Position numbers and translations under genes: made by a program. The notes beneath the pieces are model-generated. The model searched no databases and had not been told where the DNA came from. It worked only from the letters and a program-made list of their open reading frames with translations. Below, piece after piece: positions 17,298 through 25,759 of a stretch of DNA of 64,000 nt (the first letter of the stretch is position 1; each line of letters begins with the position of its first letter). The DNA lies in the NCBI RefSeq assembly GCF_000381365.1, contig NZ_KB905466.1:677443-741442 (forward strand). The letters run 5' to 3'. This stretch comes from Bacteroides salyersiae WAL 10018 = DSM 18765 = JCM 12988. GTDB lineage: Bacteria; Bacteroidota; Bacteroidia; Bacteroidales; Bacteroidaceae.

Positions 17298-17672
17298 ATG
17301 TCTAAGAATCAATTCACATTCAATGACCTTCCCGAAGTGCTGGGAGAGTTATGCGACCGAATCGCAAGTATGGAAAGTTTGCTGACCGAAAAACTTTCCA
17401 AGCAGAACGAAGTCAAGGAGAACACGCACGTCCCCATGACCGTGCAGGAGGCTTGCGCCTATCTCAAAATGCCACTATCGACCTTTTATTACAAGGTCAA
17501 AAAGGACGATATTCCGGTTATAAAACAAGGCAAGCACCTCTACATCTATCGAGATGAGCTGGATAAATGGTTGGAGTCATCCCGTAAGACTGCCGTTCCG
17601 CAAAGTTTCGAGGAAGAGAATGATGCGCTGCTCGCTTCCCATCGTCGTAAACCAAACTCTAAAAACTGGTAG
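17298..17672 (+). CDS. Excisionase-like helix-turn-helix protein
   Basis: The 124-residue protein has an N-terminal helix, possibly coiled coil. A HTH_17/excisionase module follows at about 48-95: MTVQEACAYLKMPLSTFYYK then VKKDDIPVIKQGKHLYIYRDEL. Such proteins assist excision by bending attachment DNA or act as small regulators. It is 3 bases upstream of the RepA-like ATPase gene and shares its upstream repeat with the integrase gene, supporting a role in element excision and replication control. Confidence 0.85.
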   Translation: MSKNQFTFNDLPEVLGELCDRIASMESLLTEKLSKQNEVKENTHVPMTVQEACAYLKMPLSTFYYKVKKDDIPVIKQGKHLYIYRDELDKWLESSRKTAVPQSFEEENDALLASHRRKPNSKNW

Positions 17673-17675
17673 GCT

Positions 17676-18746
17676 ATGGAGAAGACGAACAATAACATTC
17701 CATCCGCTGAGGAACTGGCTATTTACATAAAGGAGGCTACCGTGAGCGTAGCCAACACATACGAACAGTCGCCTGTGGTGCTGATGGTGGATGACTCCAT
17801 TATCGGAACATTGGGAAACTTCAGTGCATCCATCGGTAAAGCCAAGAGCAAGAAGACTTTCAATGTTTCAGCCATTGCCGCTTCCGCATTGGCCAATAGT
17901 ACTGTACTCCATTACCGTTCATCGTTCCCAGAAAATAAACGGACGATATTGTATATCGACACCGAACAAGGAGAACCTCATTGCCAAAAGGTGCTACAAC
18001 GCATTCTATGTTTGGCTGGATTACCAAAGGATGCCGATTCTGACAATCTGATTATGTTAGGTCTGCGGAAATATTCTCCCGAAATGAGACTTGCAATAGT
18101 CGAACAGGCCATTGGCACAATTCCGAATTTGGGATTGGTCATTATAGATGGCATCAGGGATTTTATGTACGACATCAATTCTCCGAATGAAGCCACCAAT
18201 ATAATCTCCAAATTCATGCAGTGGACTGACGACCGTCAGATTCATATCCACACCATCCTGCATCAGAACAAGAATGATGAACATGCCCGTGGTCACATTG
18301 GCACGGAACTCAACAACAAGGCAGAAACCATCATGCAGGTGGAAGTGGATAAAGATGATAAAACTATCAGTTGTATTGAAGCCATTCATATCCGAGACCG
18401 GGAATTTGAGCCTTTCGCTTTCCGCATAAACGAATGTGCCTTGCCTGAACCAGTGGAATCCTATATATCCAAAGAGAAGAAACTCGGACGACCGACCAAA
18501 GAACCTTTTGAGCCATACAAGGAAATCCCGGAGAGCGTACATCGTGCTGCGTTGGATGCCACTTTCGCCGATGGCAATATTACCGGTTACGACAACTATC
18601 TGGAGCGACTGAAAAACGGCTACGGGTTACAGGGTGTAAAACTCGGTCATAACAAAGCGGTCAAAGTAGCTACCTTTCTCGGCAATAAACGGATGGTGAT
18701 AAAAGAAGGGAAAGAATACCAATTCAATCCTGACTACCATTATTAA
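17676..18746 (+). CDS. RepA/RecA-like AAA ATPase of the mobilizable element
   Basis: The 356-residue cytosolic protein has a RecA-like core. A Walker A variant GKAKSKKT is at 54-61, as seen in RepA-type hexameric helicases (AAA_25). LYIDTEQGE follows near 92-100 and Walker B LVIIDGIRD near 153-161. A late segment HTILHQNKND near 190-200 resembles the sensor/motif H3 region. It probably unwinds element DNA for replication during transfer. It is in an operon-like order HTH-ATPase-(gap)-MobC-relaxase. The C-terminal 90 residues may be a DNA-binding wing. The exact helicase role is inferred. Confidence 0.75.
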   Translation: MEKTNNNIPSAEELAIYIKEATVSVANTYEQSPVVLMVDDSIIGTLGNFSASIGKAKSKKTFNVSAIAASALANSTVLHYRSSFPENKRTILYIDTEQGEPHCQKVLQRILCLAGLPKDADSDNLIMLGLRKYSPEMRLAIVEQAIGTIPNLGLVIIDGIRDFMYDINSPNEATNIISKFMQWTDDRQIHIHTILHQNKNDEHARGHIGTELNNKAETIMQVEVDKDDKTISCIEAIHIRDREFEPFAFRINECALPEPVESYISKEKKLGRPTKEPFEPYKEIPESVHRAALDATFADGNITGYDNYLERLKNGYGLQGVKLGHNKAVKVATFLGNKRMVIKEGKEYQFNPDYHY

Positions 18747-19071
18747 TCTTGATGAATCAGTACAACCGTAGAACTTTACTTTAGTACAGGGGGCGTATAT
18801 ATAGGAATAAAGCAAAGTGGTCAAGGATTGCAGTATGCAGTATTCATTCCTACCCTTTTATTGTAGGATATGTCAAATCCTGATTCCAATCCATTTGCCG
18901 ATTCTGTGTGTACATCTTATACGGCTTGCCGTGAAGCATCAACAGGTAACTGTTGCGAGATATGCCAAGGTATAACCTCACTGCGTTACGGTTGTACATT
19001 GGCATCCTTGCCCGCTCAGAGACTTTGCTGGTGCGGTACTCGCAAGCTCGCACCTATTCACTATTATAACA
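18747..19071. other. Non-coding region before the mobilization genes; oriT candidate
   Basis: This 325-base stretch lies between the ATPase and MobC genes. It holds the inverted repeat CAACAG-GTAA-CTGTTG (18940-18955), a GCAGTAT tandem direct repeat near 18831-18844, and a G-run (GGGGGCG) near 18790. Origins of transfer of Bacteroides mobilizable elements often lie directly upstream of mobC/mobA. Short open frames in both directions are not convincing as genes. No nick site can be assigned from the sequence. Confidence 0.4.
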
Positions 19072-19509
19072 ATGATTTATATGGAACAAAATATTGAGGA
19101 ACAAACACAATCTCCAGAGGAGAAAAAAGAAACAAGATCCGTTTTTATCGGAGCAAAAGTAACTCCCGGTCAGAAGGAGTATATAAAGTCACAGGCCGAT
19201 CAATGCGGTATGACAGTAAGCGATTACTTGCTTGCCTGCGCATACAACTACCGCCCCAGACCGAGGCTCACAAAAGAAGAAACAGACCTATTGCAGAATC
19301 TGGACAACTGTCGGTCAGACCTTGTAAAATACACTTCTGCACTTCGTGGAATGTCCACAAAGCAACGAATGATATTGTTCAATCAGGTGCCGTTCATGGT
19401 AGGCTGGCTCAAAGAGCTTGGCAATATTGCTGAAAGCGTCTGCCAATTTCTCAACGCCGTAAAAGAGAGAAATAAGATTCCATCTAACGAAAAATCCGAA
19501 GAAGTATGA
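19072..19509 (+). CDS. MobC-like relaxosome accessory protein
   Basis: The 145-residue protein has a ribbon-helix-helix-like start: VFIGAKVTPGQKEYIKSQA then CGMTVSDYLLACAYNYRPRP. This is the pattern of MobC/RHH relaxosome proteins that bind oriT and assist the relaxase. An ATG three codons later (19081) is an equally good start. Its stop overlaps the relaxase start by 4 bases (ATGA), indicating coupling. The C-terminal half is helical and unrecognised. Confidence 0.82.
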   Translation: MIYMEQNIEEQTQSPEEKKETRSVFIGAKVTPGQKEYIKSQADQCGMTVSDYLLACAYNYRPRPRLTKEETDLLQNLDNCRSDLVKYTSALRGMSTKQRMILFNQVPFMVGWLKELGNIAESVCQFLNAVKERNKIPSNEKSEEV

Positions 19510-20720
19510 TAGCAAAAGCTAAAGCAATATCGCACGGCATAAACGCCATCCGTTATATTACCGGCGAATCTCTGAACAAAAAACACCCGGAGAAAATCTA
19601 TCGGGTATTGGACAATCTGATGCCGTCGCAACCGGATACTCTGGGGATATGGAACTCCATGCAACTGACCTTATCACGTTTCAAACCCATTAAGAACTCG
19701 GTCATCAGAATCGAGCTAAGCCCCTCTGCCGAACACACCCGTTTCTTCGACATCGAAGACTGGCAAAAGCTCTGGCAGGATTTCGCTACGGAGTTTGACA
19801 AACAAGTGTTTACCGGTAAGGACGGAAAAGTCCGTTCCTGCCAGACCAATCTGGCTAACAGCAAATATACAGTTTGGCTACATAAGGAATCCGATGGCGA
19901 AGTTCCTCACCTTCATGCTGCTGTCTGCCGTTTGGATGAAGACGGTAACATCAACAACGACCACAACATTCATCTTCGTGCGCAACGTGCTGCCGAGCGA
20001 ATAGCAAAGAAACGGGGCTGGACTACTGCTGTGCAAATCCGATATACCAATATCCATCAGGTGAATCGTGATTGTATGGATGCACTGAGATCAATGTCTG
20101 AATGGTCTTGGGAAGAATACAAAAATGCCCTCACAAGAAAAGGTTACTCTGTACACGAAAGAAAGGATGCGCAACACGTTATCAGGGGCTACGCACTTGT
20201 AAACGGCAATACCAAATACAAGGCTTCCGAATTAGGTGTTGCCCGTAATCTGATGATTTCAAAACTCCCTAAAACATGGGACAAGCTGCATCATAAGCCG
20301 CAAGTTGCCGCTGTTAGCAATCAGCCTAAGGAAACTCAAACGGAGCAGAATCTCAAACCGTCAGCATCCGCAGAGCATTCCAGATATAGCACTTATCATC
20401 CCGATACTATTTCCTATACGCTTAATCATGACGATAAGGAACATCGGTTCTATATTCCGGAAAAAGTACTTGAATATTTCAACGATAAGTTTGACTACAG
20501 AGATACTGAGAACAGTCAGGAACTTACCGATATGGCTGTAGCTATTTTTGTCGGACTGCTTGAAACGCCCAACGTTACCACCGGAAGTGGTGGTGGAGGT
20601 TCACAAAGTAATTTGCCTTGGAGAGATAAGGACGAAGACGATTTGCAATGGGCACGAAGATGTGCTCGTGCTGCCGGTCGCCTACTCGGAAAGAAACCAA
20701 AATCAGGATTAAAACGATAA
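19506..20720 (+). CDS. Relaxase/mobilization nuclease (MobP-type)
   Basis: The 404-residue protein begins MIAKAKAISHGINAIRYITG, the usual start of Bacteroides mobilization relaxases, with a candidate Tyr nucleophile near residue 17. The metal site appears as WLHKES (His126) followed by HLH (135-137). The enzyme should nick oriT and stay bound to the 5' end to lead the strand into the recipient. The C-terminal third is low complexity and includes a Gly run near 360-366. It overlaps the MobC gene and is followed by a membrane protein gene 4 bases later. Confidence 0.88.
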   Translation: MIAKAKAISHGINAIRYITGESLNKKHPEKIYRVLDNLMPSQPDTLGIWNSMQLTLSRFKPIKNSVIRIELSPSAEHTRFFDIEDWQKLWQDFATEFDKQVFTGKDGKVRSCQTNLANSKYTVWLHKESDGEVPHLHAAVCRLDEDGNINNDHNIHLRAQRAAERIAKKRGWTTAVQIRYTNIHQVNRDCMDALRSMSEWSWEEYKNALTRKGYSVHERKDAQHVIRGYALVNGNTKYKASELGVARNLMISKLPKTWDKLHHKPQVAAVSNQPKETQTEQNLKPSASAEHSRYSTYHPDTISYTLNHDDKEHRFYIPEKVLEYFNDKFDYRDTENSQELTDMAVAIFVGLLETPNVTTGSGGGGSQSNLPWRDKDEDDLQWARRCARAAGRLLGKKPKSGLKR

Positions 20721-20724
20721 TCAA

Positions 20725-21252
20725 ATGAAAAAGAAATTCGACTTTTCCGCAGAAATGGCTGAAGCGGAAGCAATAAAGTCCAATCCTAAGAATGAATATC
20801 AGGAGGAAGAAAACCGCCTGCTCAATATCAATGCGCAAGAACTTGCCAAGCTGAACGACAACGTGTTCAAGTTGAGAACGGAGGTCGAAAGTCTGTCCGG
20901 TTCTATCCGAGAGTGTAAACCTATCATTTCTTCAGAAATGCAGAAACTGGCAGTGGAATTTGGGGCAAGGCTTCTATGTGATTTTCTCGGTCAGATTGAG
21001 AGCAAATGCAAGGAAGCCGAGCGAAGAATGAAGAAATCCGGCAATGCCATCCATATTCCGGCTACCACATTTTACATCACTATTGTAATACTGGTAGCCC
21101 TATCTTCTTTTTTCGTTAGCATGATAGTGGCAAACGCTGAGATATTGCATTCAAGTCTGATTTGGAAAGCAGTTGCCATCTGTGCCCTTATTGCAATTTC
21201 GGGGACTGCCATGGCTATAATCGTACCGAAGATTTTGGATAAATGGACATAA
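20725..21252 (+). CDS. Hypothetical membrane protein of the mobilization operon
   Basis: The 175-residue protein has a charged helical N-terminal half (possible coiled coil, about 30-105). Two transmembrane helices follow near the C-terminus (about 113-135 and 143-167). I recognise no family. Its start lies 4 bases after the relaxase stop, so it is probably co-translated and may link the relaxosome to the membrane. Confidence 0.65.
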   Translation: MKKKFDFSAEMAEAEAIKSNPKNEYQEEENRLLNINAQELAKLNDNVFKLRTEVESLSGSIRECKPIISSEMQKLAVEFGARLLCDFLGQIESKCKEAERRMKKSGNAIHIPATTFYITIVILVALSSFFVSMIVANAEILHSSLIWKAVAICALIAISGTAMAIIVPKILDKWT

Positions 21253-21293
21253 TTGAAAGTTACCGAATCTTTAGGAATCAATTATCATTGGCG

Positions 21294-21357
21294 TTTGTTT
21301 GGTCATATCAGAGATTATTTGTAATTTTGTAACCGCCGTAACTGTTACGGTGGTTAC
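21294..21357 (+). promoter_or_regulatory. Promoter with a large operator palindrome
   Basis: TTTG (21298-21301) and TAATTTTG (21322-21329) form a textbook Bacteroides -33/-7 promoter with a 20-base spacer. A 29-base near-palindrome (21329-21357; 14-base arms, one mismatch, centre 21343, core CGTAACTGTTACG) overlaps the expected transcription start. A repressor bound there would block the ATPase gene at 21380. Confidence 0.65.
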
Positions 21358-21379
21358 TATAAATAGCAGGGAATTTACT

Positions 21380-22711
21380 ATGAAGTTTTATAATCGTACA
21401 TCTGAATTGCAGGAGCTGCATCGCATTCAAAAGCTCTCATTTGACAGTCATTCACGCATGACGGTGATTACAGGTAGGCGTCGAATTGGCAAGACATCGC
21501 TTGCAGTGGAAGCCACAAAAGGAGACTACCCTACTGTGTATCTGTTTGTAAGCCGCAAGAATGAGGCTGCTCTGTGTGCGGAGTTCTCACAACTGATTGT
21601 CTCTGTTTTAGGCTGTTATATACCTGCGGAGATAAAAAGTTTCCGCTCACTTTTCCAGATGATTATGGAACTGGCAAAGGCACAAAAATTCAATCTCATA
21701 ATTGATGAATTTCAAGAATTCGAAAAAATAAATCCATCTGTTTTCAGCGATGTGCAGAATATTTGGGACCAATATCGTAAGGAAACTCATGTAAATTTGA
21801 TTCTGATGGGTTCGGTGTTTTCGATGATGCACCGTATTTTTGAAGGGGCAAAAGAACCGCTATTCGGCAGGGCTGACAATATCATCCGTCTTACCGGATT
21901 TGGCACAGATACTCTTAAAGAGATAATGAACGACTACCGTCCCGGTTATGATAACGATGAACTGCTTGCACTATATTCAATCACCGGCGGTGTCCCGAAA
22001 TACATAGAATTATTGTGTGAGAATACTGACTTGTCCATCTCCGGAATGTTTGACTACATCGTGCGCGATAACTCTCCATTCACAGATGAAGGTAAGAATA
22101 TTCTGATTGAAGAGTTTGGCAAAGACTATGGCATCTACTTCTCAATACTCAGTTGCATTGCCTCTGGCATAAACAATCAGTCTGATATTGAAGTTGCGTT
22201 GGGAGGAATAAGTATCGGCGGACAACTCCGTCGTCTGATTGATGACTACTCTCTTATCACTCGTCAGCGACCGATAATGTCGAAAGAGCGCACACAAGCC
22301 ATCCGCTACGAAATCAACGACAATTTCCTGAAATTCTGGTTCAGGTACTACGACAAGAATCAATCCATCGTAGAGATACGGAATTTCGTACTTCTTCGGC
22401 AGATAATCGAATCGGATTACCCTACATTCTCAGGACTGATGCTCGAACGATATTTCCGTCTGAAGATGATAGAGAGCCATCAATATTCAGCCATCGGCTC
22501 GTGGTGGGAACGCAAGAAAGGCAAAGAAGCCAACGAGATAGACATTGTAGGCATACGAGCCGAAGGAAAAAAGGCATTGGTAGCCGAGGTTAAACGTCAA
22601 CGACGCAACTACGACCACAAACTCTTCACCGAAAAGGTCGAGCATCTCAAAAACGCCATTCTCTCAAATTACGACATCGAGACTTGCCTTTGGACAATGG
22701 AGGATATGTAA
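21380..22711 (+). CDS. DUF234-type ATPase with nuclease-like C-terminus
   Basis: The ATG at 21380 is preferred over a weaker upstream start at 21299, because the promoter and operator lie between them. It gives 443 residues. The Walker A loop GRRRIGKTS is at about 32-40 and a Walker B-like LIIDEFQEF near 113-121. The C-terminus has GKEANEIDIVG followed by KALVAEVKRQ, a possible restriction-like E-D-ExK arrangement of the DUF234 family. The family is common in archaea and bacteria, often near mobile DNA, and its function is unknown. It is strongly regulated here and convergent with the fic gene (1-base gap). Confidence 0.75.
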   Translation: MKFYNRTSELQELHRIQKLSFDSHSRMTVITGRRRIGKTSLAVEATKGDYPTVYLFVSRKNEAALCAEFSQLIVSVLGCYIPAEIKSFRSLFQMIMELAKAQKFNLIIDEFQEFEKINPSVFSDVQNIWDQYRKETHVNLILMGSVFSMMHRIFEGAKEPLFGRADNIIRLTGFGTDTLKEIMNDYRPGYDNDELLALYSITGGVPKYIELLCENTDLSISGMFDYIVRDNSPFTDEGKNILIEEFGKDYGIYFSILSCIASGINNQSDIEVALGGISIGGQLRRLIDDYSLITRQRPIMSKERTQAIRYEINDNFLKFWFRYYDKNQSIVEIRNFVLLRQIIESDYPTFSGLMLERYFRLKMIESHQYSAIGSWWERKKGKEANEIDIVGIRAEGKKALVAEVKRQRRNYDHKLFTEKVEHLKNAILSNYDIETCLWTMEDM

Positions 22712-22712
22712 C

Positions 22713-23774
22713 TTATTGACCACATTTTATCTGCCACCAACCGTTACGGCGACCATTGACACGAATAAGGATGCCCTTTTCTACAAGACAGGATGTGATA
22801 TTTTTCACTGTGCGTTCTGATTTGCCAATGGCTGTTGCTATGTCTTTCTGCGTAATTTTGGGATTATCTTCAATGCAACGCAATACAGCACTCTCTTCTA
22901 AAGTGTAATTCAAAGTGCAAATTTTGCTCTTTGGAACTTCTACTCTTGCACTTTTGAGCCCTATTTTAGAAATATGCATATCTCGGTTATGAAGCTCATT
23001 TTGCTCACCGAGAATCAAATTTCTGAAAAACAAGACTAAAAAGGAATTGTCGTATGCAATGCCTTTAGGGATGTTCTGATAATTGGCACGAACAAGAGCA
23101 TTACGAAAATACCACGATTTTTCAGCAAATAAATCATTGGTTACATTAAAGCCCATCGAACGGAGATACTTGATAACAAATACTGCCGTTGTCCGGGTAT
23201 TACCCTCCCGAAACGGATGGATCTGCCATATTCCAGAAGTAAACTTTGCCAACTGCAAAATAACAGCCTCCATACTAAGTTGCGTATAATCAACCTGTTT
23301 TTCCTGACTCAGATCGTATTCTATGGTCTGACGGATTTCATCTGCCGACACATAACGCACTGTATCACCTTCAAGTATCCATTCCTTTTTAGTGATATTC
23401 ACAGTTCGTAACTGACCGGCAAACTTGAATACGCCCTCAAATACCCGACGATGAATTGCCATCAGGCCTGCCAAAGAAAACGAAAAAGTCTTCTCATTTA
23501 ACAGTTTGACTATATTTGAAGATACGCAGTCTGCCTCTTCCTGTTCGGCACTTTGGTCGTCATGTGCAGACTTTGTTTCATAATATTCTTTCAGATCCCG
23601 TCGTACTTCATCAATAGACATTTCGCCCTCGATATGCTTCCTGGCAGATTCTATCAGATAGGATGATACTTTCAGCCCATCGACATCTTGCAGTCCGATA
23701 GCCGTTTGCCATGCCTGAGCTTTTTCTTTTCGTCCCGGCTCACCTTGCTGTATATATTCGTCAAAATTTATCAT
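22713..23774 (-). CDS. Fic-family protein (AMPylase) with winged-helix C-terminus
   Basis: The 353-residue protein has the Fic core motif HPFREGNTR at about 186-194, matching HxFx(D/E)GNxR, with catalytic His186. The N-terminal 65 residues (TAIGLQDVDGLKVSS, HIEGEMSIDEVRRDL) resemble the VbhA-type inhibitory/antitoxin region. A canonical (S/T)xxxE(G/N) motif is not clear. The last 60 residues form a winged helix: NPKITQKDIATAIGKSERTV. Fic enzymes modify proteins with AMP, often as toxins. It lies 161 bases after the DUF262 gene, so it may be a separate unit at the end of the defence block. Confidence 0.88.
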   Translation of the reverse strand: MINFDEYIQQGEPGRKEKAQAWQTAIGLQDVDGLKVSSYLIESARKHIEGEMSIDEVRRDLKEYYETKSAHDDQSAEQEEADCVSSNIVKLLNEKTFSFSLAGLMAIHRRVFEGVFKFAGQLRTVNITKKEWILEGDTVRYVSADEIRQTIEYDLSQEKQVDYTQLSMEAVILQLAKFTSGIWQIHPFREGNTRTTAVFVIKYLRSMGFNVTNDLFAEKSWYFRNALVRANYQNIPKGIAYDNSFLVLFFRNLILGEQNELHNRDMHISKIGLKSARVEVPKSKICTLNYTLEESAVLRCIEDNPKITQKDIATAIGKSERTVKNITSCLVEKGILIRVNGRRNGWWQIKCGQ

Positions 23775-23935
23775 AAATCATTATTCCTGTTCGTAATAAT
23801 ACGAAGCCAATTCCCTCTCTCCGTCAACATTAAGCACAGAAAACTACCATTGGAGTTTCCTCTTCCTAAACTGCCCACACCTCTCAATCATTATAAAATA
23901 TGTTGATGTTTTGCTCATAACAAATACATATTTTT

Positions 23936-25756
23936 CTATATCAAACTGAACCCAAATTCACGAATAGTTTCTTCGCTATCTCTTCCTGATACAGATTTAC
24001 CCGTTGCTATTTCTATTCTATCAAGCAATTGTTTTGCTCTATCAACGAAGTAAGCGTTGAAATCATCTGATACAAGATGAGCATAATTTATCTTATGAGA
24101 TTCTATTGCTTCCTGAATTTGAACTTGCATTAATCCTTTATTAGCCATAGTACCAATATAAATACTTGGTGCGTGTCCTCCAATTGAACGGTTGGAGGAA
24201 GCATATATTGGAGTCTTATTTATAACGGAATTCCATTTTATACGTGGAAGATTTTTTCTTTCACAATAGGTTTGAGGAAATATATGATGAATATCAGCAT
24301 CCTCATCAATATAAGATGCTATATCCATACGATGACCTGTCATAAAGTCAAGAGGTGAATCTTGAAGAATAAGTGCCATAATCCCCTTGTATGCAGCACT
24401 GTTTCTTGTCTGCATTGTCAATAAACGAGTGGGCTGTATACTGGAACGATATACAGTTTCTGGCATTTCGCCTCCTTCCATCCAACGAAATATTCCAATT
24501 ATATCTGTTGCAAACCGGGCTTCATTGGCTCCACCATATAATTCACCCATCACGCCACACCAATACCAACGAGATAATAAACTTTGATTGCATCCAAGAT
24601 GTAGCATCCTTTTGTTTTCATTATCGTATGCAAAAATTGCTGCAAGAGGAATGAGTTGCGAAGAGTAAGGTAGATCTATAGAACGAAATATGCCCTGATG
24701 CACCAAGAAATCCGCTGCATCGCAAAAACCTTTAACTAAAGCACCGTGGTATTTCAGATAATCCTGTAATTCAAGTTTAAGAATATCTCTTTTCTTACAC
24801 GTAACTGCCACACGTTCATCATCACCAGAAACAACTCTTTTATAATATGATACCAACAGAGTCATTGCTGCCAAAAAATTGGCTCCAGTAATTTCTTTTA
24901 GAAGTTCGCCATTCACTTTTTGCGCAAACATATTGCGAATGATTTCCCAGTCTTTTCTCAGTTCGTGACCATCAGCAGCAAAAGTTGCTGTGACAAGTTC
25001 AAAAACAGTCAAAGGTACACCTCCTGTATTTACATTCTCGAAAATCTGACAGACAGCTTCCTTTGGGGTATCTTTATCAAGCTGAATTACAGGCATATTA
25101 TACTCCAAAATAGGACGAAGTATTTGTTGTGAAAAGTCACGGAATAAATTGCGGTATTCTTTATCATTTTTATAATAGTCCTCCATATCATAGTGCCAAT
25201 CTTCTGTATCGTTATGAGAGAACGTAATGTTCAATGGAAACATCAAATTTTCAAATTCCTTTTCTCTTGTGGATAAATCCAAAGTTACTGTGCGACCTAT
25301 ATCCGTTGTACGTTGTTTCTTCTCGGATACAGATACTATCGCTTCCAACCTGTCAACCTCAGGATTAAGACATTTACGAATATCAAGATAGTAATAGCGT
25401 TTTATTGTTGTATCCCTATTAGTCTCCAGTCGAGTGTTAGTTGCATTCTTACTCTTCAAAACCTGATACAACGTTGTAAGCCTCTGTTGTCCATCAAGCA
25501 CAAGCCATTCAGGTGTAACTTCTTTTGTTGAATACACCCCTTCAAACTTACGATATTTAAAACGAATATGCTCACCACCATTCGCCAAAAACATAGCTGC
25601 TCCCATTGGGAAACCAGATGTAATGCTTTCGATAAGTTTACATATCTTCGTATCATCCCAAACCCAGCTACGCTGAAAATCCGGCAATTGAGCCTTACCT
25701 TCCTCAACCATCTTCAGAAGGTCGTCAAGTTTTTTATCATGTGATTCTACTGCCAT
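23936..25756 (-). CDS. DUF262/HNH protein (GmrSD-like, modification-dependent nuclease candidate)
   Basis: The 606-residue protein has the DUF262 signature PDFQRSWVW (25-33) and the DGQQR motif at 88-92. The C-terminal third carries DADIHHIFPQ (about 486-495) with later Asn-rich loops, the His-Me finger nuclease of GmrD/DUF1524 type. Relatives include GmrSD, BrxU and SspE, which cut modified phage DNA or respond to DNA modification using an NTPase domain. It is 3 bases after the helicase-nuclease gene and so part of the same operon. Its trigger is unknown. It must tolerate the methylation made by the Mod gene in this operon. Confidence 0.85.
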   Translation of the reverse strand: MAVESHDKKLDDLLKMVEEGKAQLPDFQRSWVWDDTKICKLIESITSGFPMGAAMFLANGGEHIRFKYRKFEGVYSTKEVTPEWLVLDGQQRLTTLYQVLKSKNATNTRLETNRDTTIKRYYYLDIRKCLNPEVDRLEAIVSVSEKKQRTTDIGRTVTLDLSTREKEFENLMFPLNITFSHNDTEDWHYDMEDYYKNDKEYRNLFRDFSQQILRPILEYNMPVIQLDKDTPKEAVCQIFENVNTGGVPLTVFELVTATFAADGHELRKDWEIIRNMFAQKVNGELLKEITGANFLAAMTLLVSYYKRVVSGDDERVAVTCKKRDILKLELQDYLKYHGALVKGFCDAADFLVHQGIFRSIDLPYSSQLIPLAAIFAYDNENKRMLHLGCNQSLLSRWYWCGVMGELYGGANEARFATDIIGIFRWMEGGEMPETVYRSSIQPTRLLTMQTRNSAAYKGIMALILQDSPLDFMTGHRMDIASYIDEDADIHHIFPQTYCERKNLPRIKWNSVINKTPIYASSNRSIGGHAPSIYIGTMANKGLMQVQIQEAIESHKINYAHLVSDDFNAYFVDRAKQLLDRIEIATGKSVSGRDSEETIREFGFSLI

Positions 25757-25759
25757 AGT

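Noticed and set aside
18850..19097. Short frames on both strands before mobC (67 and 75 codons)
   Set aside because: They overlap each other, lack motifs and promoters, and sit where oriT is expected.
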